A stretch of 64,000 bases of DNA from Nakamurella silvestris (GCA_003576535.1 QXCQ01000081.1:46723-110722), one strand, 5' to 3'; shown: positions 38,740 to 50,980, counted from the first letter of the stretch. The notes: a model not told the origin generated them from the letters alone. A program made the numbers and translations.

Positions 38740-39194
38740 AGGACGGGGACCTCCGACGTCGGCGGCGGGAAAAACGACAGGGCCAGGTCGGCCCAGCGCT
38801 GTTTCCGATGCTAACCCCGTGTGAGGTTCGGGGACGAACGGAGCGCTTGTGACCTCTTCTACATAGGGGACCCTAAGATCATCGACGGCTCCCGGCAACA
38901 CGGAACCGGTCGGCCCCCGCGGAGCACCTCTTGGCACGCCGCGGCCGGGTGTTCACCAAGTGTTGACCAATGGTCGCGCCAACATGTGGGCACATCTGCC
39001 CTGAGCGTGGATGCGTACATCTGGGTGGTGAAAAGGTTCGGCCACGATTAGGTTACGGACCCGGTCTGCGTCTCCCGTATGTAACACCGCGACGGTAACG
39101 TCCCGCCGCGTCAGGCCCGTTACGTCCGACCGAGCTCCCGCTCGTCTCGGCCCCCGCGTCTTTGGGACGGGTCAACCACACAAAGGAGATCATT
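38740..39194. promoter_or_regulatory. Divergent promoter region between sdhC and the BMP lipoprotein gene
   Basis: 455 nt without a credible gene. It should hold promoters for both directions. TAGGTT at 39049-39054 is a candidate -10 for the rightward gene, and TATGTA (38860-38865, reverse strand) for sdh; neither has a convincing -35. Two related motifs, TTGGTGAACAC and TTGGTCAACAC, lie in direct repeat on the reverse strand around 38950-38973 and might bind a regulator. Confidence 0.4.
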
Positions 39195-40433
39195 GTGCGT
39201 CGAGCACGCAGCCTTCGGCTGATCGCCGGAGTCGCAGCAGCAGCCCTCGCGCTCGCTGCCTGCGGTTCCGACTCCAACAACAACGCCACGTCGACCACCC
39301 CGCCGACCAGCGCTCCTTCGAGCAGTCCCGAAGTGGTCACCTCGGCCACCGATACCGCCGCGCCGACCGCCACCGACTCGACCGGGTCCTCCGAGACCAG
39401 TGGTTCGGAGTCCACCGGTACCAGTGAGACCTCCGGGGGTTCGAGCACCCTCGAGCCGCTCGACGGATCGAAAACCACCATCGGATTCGCCTACGACATC
39501 GGCGGCCGTGGTGACTTCTCCTTCAACGACCTCGCCGCCAAGGCCCTCGACGAGGCCAAGTCGGCCTACGGCATCAAGGCCATCGAGCTCGACTCCGCAC
39601 CGGACGAGCCAGACTCCGCCAAGGACGAGCGCCTGCGCACCCTGGTCGACCAGGGTGCCACCAGCATCGTCGCCGTCGGTTTCGCCTACTCGGGCGTGCT
39701 CGCCACCGTCGCGGCCGACAACCCCAAGGTCCACTTCGCGATCATCGACGACTCCTCGCTGTGCGACCCGGCGCGTGAGGGCGGCCCCATCGCCAACGTC
39801 TCCTGCCTCGTCTTCGCCGAGGAGCAGGGTTCCTTCCTGGTCGGCGTCGCTGCCGCGCTGAAGTCCGAGTCCAAGCACGTCGGCTTCATCGGTGGCGTCC
39901 AGACCGGTCTGATCGAGAAGTTCCAGGCCGGCTTCCAGGCCGGTGTCGCTGCCGTCGACAAGAGCATCAAGGTCGACGTCAAGTACATCACCATCCCGCC
40001 GGACTTCAAGGGCTTCAACGACCCGGCCTCGGCCGAGACGATCGCCAAGGGCATGTACGACGGCGGGGCGGACATCGTCTACCACGCCGCCGGTGGATCC
40101 GGCTCCGGCCTGTTCACCGCCGCCCAGCAGGCCGGCAAGAAGGCCATCGGCGTCGACTCCGACCAGTACAACATCCCGGCCTACGCCGCGGTGAAGGACG
40201 TCATCATGACCTCGATGCTCAAGCGCGTCGACGTCGCGACCCTGGACTTCATCACCTCCGCCGTCAAGGGAGCGCCGCTGACCGGCGTCGCCACCTACGA
40301 CCTCAAGGCCGACGGCGTCGGCTACTCCACCTCCGGTGGACAGATCGACGACATCGTCGGGGACATCGACGGCTACAAGGCCAAGATCATCTCCGGTGAG
40401 ATCGAAGTGCCTGCGGTTCCCGCCGGCGGCTGA
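39195..40433 (+). CDS. BMP-family nucleoside-binding lipoprotein
   Basis: 412-residue substrate-binding lipoprotein. The signal peptide ends in lipobox LAAC (Cys23). A Ser/Thr/Glu-rich linker runs to ~85, and the BMP/PnrA-like domain contains GFAYDIGGRGDFSFNDLAA (part), NPKVHFAIIDD, VGFIGGVQTGLIEKFQAGF and HAAGGSGSGLF. BMP proteins deliver purine or pyrimidine nucleosides to the transporter encoded next. GTG 39195 follows AAAGGAG by 7 nt. A 17-bp hairpin separates it from the ATPase gene. Confidence 0.92.
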   Translation: MRRARSLRLIAGVAAAALALAACGSDSNNNATSTTPPTSAPSSSPEVVTSATDTAAPTATDSTGSSETSGSESTGTSETSGGSSTLEPLDGSKTTIGFAYDIGGRGDFSFNDLAAKALDEAKSAYGIKAIELDSAPDEPDSAKDERLRTLVDQGATSIVAVGFAYSGVLATVAADNPKVHFAIIDDSSLCDPAREGGPIANVSCLVFAEEQGSFLVGVAAALKSESKHVGFIGGVQTGLIEKFQAGFQAGVAAVDKSIKVDVKYITIPPDFKGFNDPASAETIAKGMYDGGADIVYHAAGGSGSGLFTAAQQAGKKAIGVDSDQYNIPAYAAVKDVIMTSMLKRVDVATLDFITSAVKGAPLTGVATYDLKADGVGYSTSGGQIDDIVGDIDGYKAKIISGEIEVPAVPAGG

Positions 40434-40448
40434 TCCACTGCTTGCAGA

Positions 40449-40491
40449 ACAGGCCCGGGTGGACGTTTTCGACGCGTCCGCCCGGGCCTGT
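40449..40491 (+). terminator. Long hairpin between the binding protein and ATPase genes
   Basis: ACAGGCCCGGGTGGACG at 40449-40465 pairs with CGTCCGCCCGGGCCTGT at 40475-40491 over 17 bp with one G-U pair and a TTTTCGACG loop. It lies 15 nt after the stop. Partial termination here would give more binding protein than transporter. Confidence 0.7.
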
Positions 40492-40598
40492 CCCGTAGTG
40501 CTTCCCCAGCCAGGGTCCTCCCTGGCTGTTACGGTTCCCCCAGCCCCGGTTTGCTGTGAGAACCAGTTCCGACCAGACCCGCGGAGATTCGAAGATCC

Positions 40599-42205
<1,607 letters not shown>

Positions 42206-42206
<1 letters not shown>

Positions 42207-43342
42207 TGCGTAAGGCCAACACCCGGGCGATCCTGCTCGGTATCGCCGCCCCGCTCGGCGCCCTGGTGGTCGCCGCCGTCCTGACGGCCATCATCCTGCT
42301 GCTCAGCGGGTTCAACCCGCTCGACACCTTCCGTGCCTTCACCGATGCGGTGAAGGCACCGCGGACCCTGGTCAACACCGCCAACCTGATGGCCGGGTAC
42401 TACCTCTCGGCCGTGGCGGTGGCCATCGGGTTCAAGATGAACCTGTTCAACATCGGTGTGGAGGGCCAGTACAAACTGGCCGCGATGCTGGCCGGTGCCT
42501 TCGCCGGGTCCTCCCTGGCCTCGAACCTGCCCGGTCCGCTGCGGATCGTGCTGACCATTCTGGTCGCCGCCCTCGTCGGTGCGATCTGGTCCGGGATCGC
42601 CGGCCTGCTCAAGGTGACACGTGGTGTCAGCGAGGTCATCTCGACCATCATGTTGAACGCGATCGCGTTGTCGATCATCGCCTACCTGATCCTGCCGTCG
42701 AACCTGGGTGTGGAGGTCGGTACCCAGCGGGTCCGACAGACCCGGCCGATCACCGAGGGCGGGTTCCTCGAGGGGTGGACGGTCGCCGGCTCCTCCTCGC
42801 CGCTCTACAGCACCCTCGTGCTGGCCCTGCTGGTCGGCGTCATCTACGCGATCCTGCTCAACCGCACGGTCTTCGGGTTCACCCTCAAGGCCACCGGGCT
42901 GAGCGAGACCGCCGCCGTCGCCAGCGGTGTCAACGTCAAGCGGATGACGATCACCACGATGCTGATGTCCGGCGCGATCGCCGGCATCGTGGGTATCCCA
43001 CAGCTGCTCAACGGTTCCGACCATGCGTTCTCGGCCCAGAACTTCCCGGGGGCCATCGGTTTCACCGGTATCGCCATCGCGCTGCTGGGACGCAACCATC
43101 CGATCGGCATCGCCCTGGCCGCGGCCCTGTGGTCGATCCTGGACGCCTCGTCCAACCAGATCCAGGCGATAGCCAAGGTTCCGCTGGAGATCGTCCAGAT
43201 CGTCCAGGGGATCATGGTCTTCAGCGTGGTCATCGCCTACGAACTCGTCCGCCGCTACCGACTCGTCGCCGAACAGCGAGCAGTCGGAAGTGCCCTCGGC
43301 AACCTGAAGGCGCCGACCACCCCCGCGAAGGCACAGTCATGA
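42206..43342 (+). CDS. Nucleoside ABC transporter permease 1 (YufP-like)
   Basis: 378-residue BPD_transp_2-type permease with 8-10 helices. KMNLFNIGVEGQYKLAA, TRGVSEVISTIMLNAIAL, GFTLKATGLSETAAVASGVN and GFTGIAIALLGRNHP are typical. It overlaps both neighbours (TGATG and ATGA), so subunits are made in coupled fashion. Confidence 0.93.
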
Positions 43343-44598
43343 CAACGGCAACCCAGTTCCTGCCGCCCGCACCGACCGCCAAGTCCACCTTCAAGCTGAG
43401 CCGCTGGATGTGGGTGGCCCTCGTCCTCGGTGCCTGTGTGCTGATCTCCACCATCCGGGTGATCACCGGGGCGACAACCCTGACCTCCCAGGGACTCACC
43501 GAGGAGGCGCTCAAGGCGGCCGTCCCGATCGCCCTGGCCGGTCTGGCCGGTCTGTGGTCCGAACGTGCCGGGGTGGTCAACATCGGCCTCGAGGGCATGA
43601 TGGTCTTCGGCACCTTCGGTGCAGGCTGGGCCGGCCACTCCTACGGTCCGTGGGCCGCGGTGGCCTTCGGGGTGATCCTCGGTGTCGTCGGCGGTCTGCT
43701 GCACGCCTTGGCCACCATCACCTTCGGTGTCGACCACATCATCTCCGGTGTGGCGATCAACATCATCGCCCCGGCCCTGACGGTGTTCCTGGCCAAGATC
43801 GTCTTCGCCACCGCCAGCGGTGGTGTCCAGCGAACATCCGGGCAGATCGCGGATCTGCCCAGGATCACTGTTCCGGGCCTGTCCAACCTGTTGGGCACCC
43901 TCGAGGAGAAACACTGGTTCCTGATCTCCGACGTGGCCGGCATCCTGCGCGGGCTGACCACCGACGTGCCGATCCTGACGGTGCTGACGGTGTTCCTGTT
44001 CATCGGGTCCTTCTACATCCTCTGGCGCACCCGGTTCGGCCTGCGGCTGCGGTCCACCGGTGAGGCCCCGTACGCCTCGGAGTCCCTGGGCGTCAACGTG
44101 AACCGTTACAAGTACGCGGCGGTCATGGTTTCCGGCGGTCTGGCCGGTCTGGCCGGTGCCTTCCTCGTCATCCGCGGGCAGTTCCAGTCCGGGCAGACCC
44201 AGGGGCGCGGCTTCATCGGCCTGGCCTCGTTGATCTTCGGCAACTACCGCCCCGGCGGAGTGGCCATGGGTGCCGGTCTGTTCGGCTTCACCAGCGGCGC
44301 GACCAACTACGACCCGGCCGGGGACGGTCTGGCCCTGCACGCCCTGCTGCTGATCATCGTGCTGGCGCTGGTGTTCCTCGGCTTCTGGCAGTACCGCCGC
44401 GGGGAGAAGGTGGTCGCGGGCGTCATCGCCGTGATCGCGGTGCTCGCAGCGGTCTGGTACTTCACCACCGATCGGGTCCCGGCCGAGCTGGCCAACGCCA
44501 CACCGTATGTCGTCACCCTGATGGTGATGGGTCTTGCGTCCCAACGACTCCGGGTACCCAAGGCGGATGGTCTCGTCTACCGGAAGGGCGGCCACTGA
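43339..44598 (+). CDS. Nucleoside ABC transporter permease 2 (YufQ-like)
   Basis: 419-residue permease partner. GLWSERAGVVNIGLEGMMVFG (first part), FGVDHIISGVAINIIAP and RGFIGLASLIFGNYRPGG match the family. An extra ~70-residue C-terminal membrane region (GEKVVAGVIAVIAVLAAVWYF) extends beyond the usual end. Its stop overlaps the cdd start. Confidence 0.93.
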   Translation: MTTATQFLPPAPTAKSTFKLSRWMWVALVLGACVLISTIRVITGATTLTSQGLTEEALKAAVPIALAGLAGLWSERAGVVNIGLEGMMVFGTFGAGWAGHSYGPWAAVAFGVILGVVGGLLHALATITFGVDHIISGVAINIIAPALTVFLAKIVFATASGGVQRTSGQIADLPRITVPGLSNLLGTLEEKHWFLISDVAGILRGLTTDVPILTVLTVFLFIGSFYILWRTRFGLRLRSTGEAPYASESLGVNVNRYKYAAVMVSGGLAGLAGAFLVIRGQFQSGQTQGRGFIGLASLIFGNYRPGGVAMGAGLFGFTSGATNYDPAGDGLALHALLLIIVLALVFLGFWQYRRGEKVVAGVIAVIAVLAAVWYFTTDRVPAELANATPYVVTLMVMGLASQRLRVPKADGLVYRKGGH

Positions 44599-45002
44599 TG
44601 GCGGCGACCGAGGCCGACTTCGACTGGCCGGCCCTGCGGGAGCTGGCGGTCGAGGTGGCGAAGTCGGCCTACTGTCCGTACTCCCGGCTGCAGGTCGGGG
44701 TGGCGGCCGTGGTCGACGACGGCCGGGTGATCACCGGTTGCAACGTCGAGAACGCTTCCTACGGTTTGGGTCTGTGCGCCGAGTGTGCGCTGGTCGGACA
44801 GCTGATGCTGACCGGCGGCGGCCGGCTGGTGGCCCTGGCCTGCCGGTCGGGGGAGGGCGAACTGCTGATGCCGTGCGGCCGGTGCCGTCAGGTCATCTAC
44901 GAACACGGTGGCCCCGAGCTGCTGGTGGACACCCCGGTCGGCGTCAAACCGATGACCTGGGTGCTGCCGGAGGCCTTCGGCCCGGAGTTCCTGCCCAGCT
45001 GA
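44598..45002 (+). CDS. cdd: Cytidine deaminase
   Basis: 134-residue homotetrameric-type cytidine deaminase. The zinc ligands and proton shuttle are in LCAECALV and MPCGRCRQ, and CPYSRLQVGVA and GCNVENASYG bind substrate. It converts cytidine and deoxycytidine to uridine forms. It starts within the permease stop, tying deamination to nucleoside import. A family A palindrome follows. Confidence 0.95.
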   Translation: MAATEADFDWPALRELAVEVAKSAYCPYSRLQVGVAAVVDDGRVITGCNVENASYGLGLCAECALVGQLMLTGGGRLVALACRSGEGELLMPCGRCRQVIYEHGGPELLVDTPVGVKPMTWVLPEAFGPEFLPS

Positions 45003-45019
45003 GAGCCGATCCGTCCTTG

Positions 45020-45081
45020 CCGCGCTCCTTGCCGACAATCGCGCTTGATGCATGCAGCGCGATTGTCGGAACGGAGCGCGG
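45020..45081. repeat. Palindrome family A, copy 6
   Basis: CCGCGCTCCTTGCCGACAAT and its right arm ATTGTCGGAACGGAGCGCGG enclose an inner CGCGCT...AGCGCG stem and a TGCATGC-type centre. It lies between the convergent cdd and nrtR genes, 17 nt after the cdd stop, where it may terminate both. Confidence 0.87.
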
Positions 45082-45087
45082 TTGGCG

Positions 45088-45804
45088 TCAGCTGGGCGGG
45101 CGGAAGGCCGCGAACGGGTCGGTGACGGTGAGATCGGCCGTGGTGAACCGGTACAGGGCGGCCGGTCGCCCGCCGGAGGCTCCGGGGGGAGCGGTCCTCC
45201 CGACGGTCTCGATCATGCCCCGCCGCCCCAGCACCCGCTGCAGGTTGCTCGGGTCGATGTCGTGCCCCAGGACCGCCCGGTAGATACCGGCCAGCTCCGC
45301 GAGGGTGAACTCCGCCGGCGCCAGGCCGAACGCCAGGTTGGTGTAGCTCACCTTGGCCCGCAGCCGGTCGTGGGCCCGGTCGATGATCCGCCCGTGGTCC
45401 AGGGCGATGGGGGAGAGCCGGTCGACGGTCTCCCAGTCCGTGTCCTCCGGCAGGCTCGGTGTCACCCCTGACGGCACCAGGCCGAGGAACCCGGTCGCGA
45501 TCACCCTGGCGGGCCGACCGGGCCCGGCCGGCACCCGGTCCGGCGCGGAGAAGACCCCGAGTTGTTCCAGGTGTGAGACCCCTGCCAGGTCGACCTTCTC
45601 GGCCAGCTGACGGGACATCGAGTCGTCGACGGTCTCGTCCAGGCGGACGGCCCCGCCCGGGAGTGCCCACCGGCCGGCGTCCGGCCACTGCGCCCGCTGC
45701 CAGAGCAGCACCTTCAACGAGGCGAATCCGTGCAGATCGCGTCCGATGGTGAAGACGGCGGCCAGTACCTCGTGCTGGAAGGTCGTGGCCCCCTGTTCGG
45801 TCAT
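45088..45804 (-). CDS. nrtR: NrtR-type NUDIX-related regulator of NAD synthesis
   Basis: 238-residue protein with an N-terminal Nudix-like domain (~10-150: LLWQRAQWPDAGRWALPGGAV in part, LDETVDDSMSRQLAEKVDL) and a C-terminal winged helix (~155-225: YTNLAFGLAPAEFTLAELAG in part, NLQRVLGRRGMIE). The Nudix box departs from the catalytic GX5EX7REUXEEXGU pattern, as usual for NrtR repressors, which sense ADP-ribose. It is divergent from nadABC with a clear palindromic operator between them. Confidence 0.88.
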   Translation of the reverse strand: MTEQGATTFQHEVLAAVFTIGRDLHGFASLKVLLWQRAQWPDAGRWALPGGAVRLDETVDDSMSRQLAEKVDLAGVSHLEQLGVFSAPDRVPAGPGRPARVIATGFLGLVPSGVTPSLPEDTDWETVDRLSPIALDHGRIIDRAHDRLRAKVSYTNLAFGLAPAEFTLAELAGIYRAVLGHDIDPSNLQRVLGRRGMIETVGRTAPPGASGGRPAALYRFTTADLTVTDPFAAFRPPS

Positions 45805-45853
45805 GGTTCACGACAGTACGCACTCGCCGGGAACTCCGGGTGCTAGCCTGGGA

Positions 45854-45882
45854 GTAGTTATCGACCTGTAGTCGAAAACTAC
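45854..45882. promoter_or_regulatory. NrtR operator upstream of nadA
   Basis: GTAGTTATCGAC at 45854-45865, 5 nt, then GTCGAAAACTAC at 45871-45882 form a 12-bp inverted repeat with a single mismatch. Its AT-rich core stands out in GC-rich DNA. It sits 50 nt upstream of nrtR and 68 nt upstream of nadA, so one site may repress both. Confidence 0.75.
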
Positions 45883-45949
45883 CGGGATGCGATCCGGGCC
45901 GCCGCCGACTTCATCGCCTCCGGTACCTGGCGCGTAGAAGCGAGGCATC

Positions 45950-46963
45950 ATGACCACGACGATCACCCCCACCGACATCGCTCGTACCGAGGACGCCGGG
46001 CTGTCCCCCGACTGGGCCGAGCAGGTCCGCAGCCTCGCCGAGCAGATGGACGCCGTCATCCTGGCGCACAACTACCAGCAGCCGGAGATCCAGGACGTCG
46101 CCCATCACGTCGGGGACTCGCTCGCGCTGTCCCGGATCGCCGCCGCCTCGCCGGAGCAGACCATCGTCTTCTGCGGTGTGCACTTCATGGCCGAGACCGC
46201 CAAGATCCTCGCCCCGCACAAGACGGTGCTGATCCCCGATGCCGCAGCCGGCTGCTCCCTGGCCGATTCGCTCACCGTCGAACAGCTCCGTGGCTGGAAG
46301 GCCGAGAACCCGGGCGCGGTGGTCGTCTCCTACGTCAACACCACCGCTGCGGTGAAGGCCGAGACCGACATCTGCTGCACCTCCTCGAACGCCGTGGACG
46401 TTGTCGCCTCCATCCCGGCCGACACCCCCGTGCTGTTCGGGCCGGACCAGTTCCTCGGCGCCCATGTCCGGCGGGTCCTGGGCCGGGACAACATCAAGGT
46501 CTGGGGCGGGGAGTGCCACGTGCACGCCGGGATCAACGGACGTGACCTGGCGGCCAAGGCGGCCGGTTCCCCCGAGGCGGACCTGTACATCCACCCCGAG
46601 TGCGGCTGCGCCACCAGTGCGATCTACCTGGCAGGCACCGGTGTCGTCGAGGCCTCCCGGGTACAGATCCTGTCCACCGGCGAGATGGTCGACCACGCCC
46701 GCCGCAGCAAGGCCAAGCAGGTCCTCGTCGCCACCGAGATCGGGATGATCCACCAGCTTCGCAAGGCCGCGCCGGGGATCGACTTCCAGGCCGTCAACGA
46801 GCGGGCCTCCTGCAAGTACATGAAGATGATCACCCCGGCCAAGCTGCTGCGGTCCCTGCAGGAGAAGCGGGACGAGGTCTTCGTGGACGTCGAGACCGCC
46901 GACCGCGCCCGCGGAGCCGTGGAGGCGATGATCTCGATCGGCGCACCGGGCAGCGGGGAATGA
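45950..46963 (+). CDS. nadA: Quinolinate synthase
   Basis: 337-residue [4Fe-4S] enzyme condensing iminoaspartate with DHAP to quinolinate. The three cluster Cys appear in [16 protein letters not shown] and [28 protein letters not shown] (part) and HPECGC are family landmarks. Coupled by ATGA to nadB. First gene of nadABC under the putative NrtR operator. Confidence 0.96.
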   Translation: MTTTITPTDIARTEDAGLSPDWAEQVRSLAEQMDAVILAHNYQQPEIQDVAHHVGDSLALSRIAAASPEQTIVFCGVHFMAETAKILAPHKTVLIPDAAAGCSLADSLTVEQLRGWKAENPGAVVVSYVNTTAAVKAETDICCTSSNAVDVVASIPADTPVLFGPDQFLGAHVRRVLGRDNIKVWGGECHVHAGINGRDLAAKAAGSPEADLYIHPECGCATSAIYLAGTGVVEASRVQILSTGEMVDHARRSKAKQVLVATEIGMIHQLRKAAPGIDFQAVNERASCKYMKMITPAKLLRSLQEKRDEVFVDVETADRARGAVEAMISIGAPGSGE

Positions 46964-48597
46964 CCACCTCCGGGGTGTCCTGGGAGGCCGCCGTCGACGT
47001 GGTGGTGGTCGGGACCGGCGTGGCCGGACTGACCTGCGCCCTCGACCTGGCCGCCGGTGGTTCCTCGGTCCTCGTCGTCACCAAGGGAGCGGTCGACGAG
47101 GGCAACACCGGGTGGGCCCAGGGTGGTGTCGCCGTGCCGATGTCGGCCACCGACCTGGAGGGGCACATCGCCGACACCCTCGTCGCCGGGGCCGGACTGT
47201 CCGACGAGGTCGCCACCCGGGAGATCCTGGCCGGGGGAGCGGCTGCCGTCCGTCGACTCATCGCCCGCGGGGCGACCTTCGACGCCGACACCCGCCAGGC
47301 GGCCGGGCCGGACCCGCTCGACGGTCTGTTGCGTACCCGCGAAGGCGGCCACCACGCCGACCGGATCATCCACGCCGGGGGTGACGCCACCGGTGCCGAG
47401 ATCGAACGGGCCCTGGCGGGCCGGAGCGACCTTCCCGCCACCCTCACCGACCATCTCGCCCTGGACCTGCTCCTCGACGCCGAGGGCGCGGTCGCGGGCC
47501 TGCAGGTCCTCGACCCGGACGGCCGGATCGGGGTGCTCCGCAGCCCCGTCGTCGTCCTGGCGACCGGCGGTTCCAGCGAGGTCTACGCCTCCGGCACCAA
47601 CCCGTCGGTGGCCACCGGGGACGGCATCGGCATCGCCCTGCGCGCCGGAGCGGCCGTGGCGGACGTGGAGTTCGTCCAGTTCCACCCGACGGCGCTGTGG
47701 TCGCCGCGAACGGCCGGTGCTGCCCGCGGACGCCGTCCGCTGGTGACCGAGGCCCTGCGCGGGGCCGGTGCGGTACTGGTCGACACCCAGGGCCGCCGGG
47801 TCATGGACGGGGTGCATCCGCTCGGTGATCTCGCCCCGCGGGACGTGGTCAGCCTGGCGATCACCCGCAGGCTCGCCGAGATCGGCGGACCGGCCCATGT
47901 CTACCTGGATGCCTCGGCGATCCCCGAGGCGCAGTTCTCCTCCCGTTTCCCGACGGTGCTGCGCTCCTGCCGTGACCAGGGCATCAACCCGCCGGTGGAC
48001 GCGATCCCGGTGTCACCGGCCGCCCACTACCAGTGCGGGGGTGTGATCGCCGGGGTCGACGGACGGACCGCGGTGGACGGGCTGTACGCCATCGGCGAGG
48101 TGGCCAGGACGGGCCTGCACGGCGCCAACCGTCTCGCCTCCAACTCCCTCCTCGAAGGTCTGGTGACGGGGGAGCGCACTGCCGCCGCGGTGCTCCGCCG
48201 GGCCTGGCGTCCGCCGCGCCCCGCCGCGATCCCGGCCACCGGCTGGGTCGCCCCGACGGGCCGGGCCGACCTGCAGGACCTGATGTCGGCCCACGCCGGG
48301 ATCGGCCGGACGGCCGAGGGCCTCACCGGTGTCCGGCAGGAGGTGGCAGCTGTGCTGAGCACTGCCGCGGTCGGGCCGCCGACGGTTGCCGCGGTCGAGG
48401 CGACCAACCTGGCCATGGTGTCCGCTGCGCTGCTGGCCGCGGCCCTCGCTCGCACCGAGAGCCGCGGCAGCCATGTGCGGCTGGACCACCCCGAGACCCA
48501 GATCCGCCCGTCCCGCCGGCGGATCCGTTGGGTCGACGGCGCCCCCGAGGTCGACGCCTCGGCGGCCACCCCCTCCATCCTGGTCAGGACGGCATGA
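46960..48597 (+). CDS. nadB: L-aspartate oxidase
   Basis: 545-residue FAD enzyme oxidising L-aspartate to iminoaspartate. [17 protein letters not shown] is the dinucleotide fold; [30 protein letters not shown] and [15 protein letters not shown] are family motifs. It feeds NadA directly. Start and stop overlap nadA and nadC. Confidence 0.95.
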   Translation: MTTSGVSWEAAVDVVVVGTGVAGLTCALDLAAGGSSVLVVTKGAVDEGNTGWAQGGVAVPMSATDLEGHIADTLVAGAGLSDEVATREILAGGAAAVRRLIARGATFDADTRQAAGPDPLDGLLRTREGGHHADRIIHAGGDATGAEIERALAGRSDLPATLTDHLALDLLLDAEGAVAGLQVLDPDGRIGVLRSPVVVLATGGSSEVYASGTNPSVATGDGIGIALRAGAAVADVEFVQFHPTALWSPRTAGAARGRRPLVTEALRGAGAVLVDTQGRRVMDGVHPLGDLAPRDVVSLAITRRLAEIGGPAHVYLDASAIPEAQFSSRFPTVLRSCRDQGINPPVDAIPVSPAAHYQCGGVIAGVDGRTAVDGLYAIGEVARTGLHGANRLASNSLLEGLVTGERTAAAVLRRAWRPPRPAAIPATGWVAPTGRADLQDLMSAHAGIGRTAEGLTGVRQEVAAVLSTAAVGPPTVAAVEATNLAMVSAALLAAALARTESRGSHVRLDHPETQIRPSRRRIRWVDGAPEVDASAATPSILVRTA

Positions 48598-49493
48598 TGA
48601 CGAACAGTCCCTATTTCCCGGTGGCGGCAGCCGTCGGCTGCACCCCCGAGGCCCTGGCCGCGATCGTGGATCTGGCCCTCGCCGAGGACCTCTCCGCAGG
48701 CCCCGACGTGACGACCCTGGCCACGGTGCCGGCCGAGCAGCGCGCGATCGCCTCGTTGACCCCGCGGCAGCCCGGTGTGCTGGCCGGCGGCGGTCTGGCC
48801 GTCGCCGTGTTCCAGGCGGTGGCCGAACGGTCCGAGGACGCCGAGGTCCGGGTGGTTCACGCAGCTGCTGACGGATCGCGCCTGGTGGCGGGGGATCCCG
48901 CGATCGTGCTGGAAGGTACGGTGCGGGCGCTGCTGACGGCGGAGCGCACCGCGTTGAACCTGCTCACCCACCTCTCCGGCATCGCCACGGCCACCGACGC
49001 CTGGGTGCAGGCCGTGGCCGGCACCGGCGCCCGGATCCGGGACAGCCGGAAGACCCTGCCCGGGCTGCGGGCGCTGCAGAAGTACGCGGTGCGCTGCGGT
49101 GGCGGGGTCAATCACCGGATGTCGCTCTCGGATGCGGCCCTGATCAAGGACAACCACGTGGCGGCCGCCGGGTCGGTGGCCGCGGCCATCCGGGCGGTCC
49201 GTGAGCTGCGGCCCGACATCGCCCTCGAGGTCGAGGTGGACACCCTCGACCAGCTGGACGAGGCGCTGGCCGCCGGAGCGGAACTGGTGCTGCTGGACAA
49301 TTTCAGCACCGCCGACACCCTGGTCGCCGTGGAGCGGACGAGGTCCGGCCACCCGGGGGCCCGCTTGGAGGCCTCCGGCGGGTTGACGCTGGATCGCGCT
49401 GCCGAAGTGGCCGGAACCGGGGTGGACTACCTCGCGGTGGGTGGTCTGACCCACTCCGCGCCGGCCCTGGACCTGGGGCTGGACCTGAGCTGA
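48594..49493 (+). CDS. nadC: Nicotinate-nucleotide pyrophosphorylase (carboxylating)
   Basis: 299-residue quinolinate phosphoribosyltransferase making nicotinate mononucleotide. LAEDLSAGPDVTT, ERTALNLLTHLSGIAT, RDSRKTLPGLRALQKYAV and IKDNH are conserved, and ASGGLTLDRAAEVAGTGVD ends the PRPP site. ATG 48594 overlaps the nadB stop; an adjacent in-frame ATG at 48597 is equivalent. Confidence 0.95.
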   Translation: MMTNSPYFPVAAAVGCTPEALAAIVDLALAEDLSAGPDVTTLATVPAEQRAIASLTPRQPGVLAGGGLAVAVFQAVAERSEDAEVRVVHAAADGSRLVAGDPAIVLEGTVRALLTAERTALNLLTHLSGIATATDAWVQAVAGTGARIRDSRKTLPGLRALQKYAVRCGGGVNHRMSLSDAALIKDNHVAAAGSVAAAIRAVRELRPDIALEVEVDTLDQLDEALAAGAELVLLDNFSTADTLVAVERTRSGHPGARLEASGGLTLDRAAEVAGTGVDYLAVGGLTHSAPALDLGLDLS

Positions 49494-49519
49494 GTCGTGC
49501 TCTGCCGTTTCTGGCCTCT

Positions 49520-49540
49520 GGTGCTCGAATATCGAGCACC
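49520..49540. promoter_or_regulatory. Perfect palindrome between nadC and deoA
   Basis: GGTGCTCGA, 3 nt, TCGAGCACC is a perfect inverted repeat 26 nt after nadC and ~150 nt before deoA. Its short spacing suits either a small terminator hairpin or an operator for the nucleoside genes. The rest of the 194-nt gap shows nothing clear. Confidence 0.45.
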
Positions 49541-49687
49541 GGATGCCACAAACGCAGGCGTTGCGGAATGTGCCAACAGGTCCTGCGCCATCTTGGCCAT
49601 TGCCCTCCACGCGCGGGGGACCGGTCCCGGGTGACAATCGGGGGACGGGTGTGCACCATGCCCGGCGAACCCAGGGAGCACAGCAGC

Positions 49688-50980
49688 ATGAGCGGAGCCC
49701 ACACCGCGGTGGACGTCATCCGGACCAAGCGCGACAAGGGTCGGCTGACGGACGAGCAGATCGACTGGATCATCCGGTCCTACACGGACGGGGACGTGGC
49801 CGAGGAACAGATGTCCGCCCTCTTGATGGCGATCTTCCTCAACGGCATGGCTCCGACGGAGATCTCGCGGTGGACCGCGGCGATGATCAACTCCGGTATC
49901 CGGATGGACCTGTCGAAGGTCGGCCGGCCGACCGTCGACAAACACTCCACCGGTGGTGTGGGGGACAAGATCTCGCTGCCGTTGGCCCCGCTGGTCGCGG
50001 CCTGCGGTGCTGCGGTGCCGCAGCTGTCGGGCCGTGGACTGGGCCACACCGGTGGGACCCTGGACAAGATGGAGGCCATCGCCGGCTGGAACCCGATGCT
50101 CTCGCCGGAGGAGATGGCCGCCCAGCTGGCCGATCTCGGCGCGGTGATCTGCGCCGCCTCGGCCGATCTGGCCCCGGCCGACCGCAAGCTCTACGCCCTG
50201 CGGGACGTCACCTCGACGGTGGAATCCATCCCGATGATCTCCGCCTCGATCATGAGCAAGAAGATCGCCGAGGGCACCGACGCGCTGGTGCTCGACGTCA
50301 AGGTCGGATCCGGGGCGTTCATGAAGAGTCACGAGCAGGCTGCCGAGCTGGCCCGGACGATGGTCGGACTCGGTGCGGCCCATGGTGTCCGGACCTCGGC
50401 GTTGCTCACCGACATGTCGATCCCGCTGGGCCGCGCCGTCGGCAACGCGGTCGAGGTGGCCGAATCGGTCGAGGTGCTGGCCGGCGGTGGTCCGGCCGAC
50501 GTGGTGGAGCTGACGATCGCCCTGGCCCGAGAAATGGTCTCCCTGGCCGGCCTGGACGTCGACCCGGCCGACGTGCTCGCCTCCGGCAAGGCGATGGACT
50601 CCTGGCGGGCCATGGTGGCGGCCCAGGGCGGCGATCCGGACGCCCCGCTGCCGGAGCCGAAGGAGAAGCTGCTGGTGCGGGCGGCGCAGTCCGGCGTCAT
50701 CGCCGACATGGACGCACTGGCGGTCGGTGTCGCGGCCTGGCGGCTCGGTGCCGGTCGGGCGCGCAAGGAGGATCCGGTCCAGCCGGCGGCCGGTCTGCTC
50801 TGCCTGGCCAAACCGGGGGAGTCGATCGAGGCCGGTGCGCCGTTGTTCGAACTGCACACCGACACCCCCGAGCGGTTCGCCGATGCCCAGCAGTTGCTCG
50901 ACGGCAGCGTGACCTATGCCCCGGCCGGCAACGCGGTCGAGCGGACGGGCATCGTGCTGGAGACCATCAGGTCCGTCTGA
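49688..50980 (+). CDS. deoA: Thymidine phosphorylase
   Basis: 430-residue pyrimidine-nucleoside phosphorylase releasing thymine or uracil and deoxyribose-1-phosphate. [45 protein letters not shown] and [10 protein letters not shown] are signature segments. ATG 49688 follows AGGGAG at ~9 nt. It and add continue the salvage route begun by the BMP transporter and cdd. Confidence 0.95.
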   Translation: MSGAHTAVDVIRTKRDKGRLTDEQIDWIIRSYTDGDVAEEQMSALLMAIFLNGMAPTEISRWTAAMINSGIRMDLSKVGRPTVDKHSTGGVGDKISLPLAPLVAACGAAVPQLSGRGLGHTGGTLDKMEAIAGWNPMLSPEEMAAQLADLGAVICAASADLAPADRKLYALRDVTSTVESIPMISASIMSKKIAEGTDALVLDVKVGSGAFMKSHEQAAELARTMVGLGAAHGVRTSALLTDMSIPLGRAVGNAVEVAESVEVLAGGGPADVVELTIALAREMVSLAGLDVDPADVLASGKAMDSWRAMVAAQGGDPDAPLPEPKEKLLVRAAQSGVIADMDALAVGVAAWRLGAGRARKEDPVQPAAGLLCLAKPGESIEAGAPLFELHTDTPERFADAQQLLDGSVTYAPAGNAVERTGIVLETIRSV

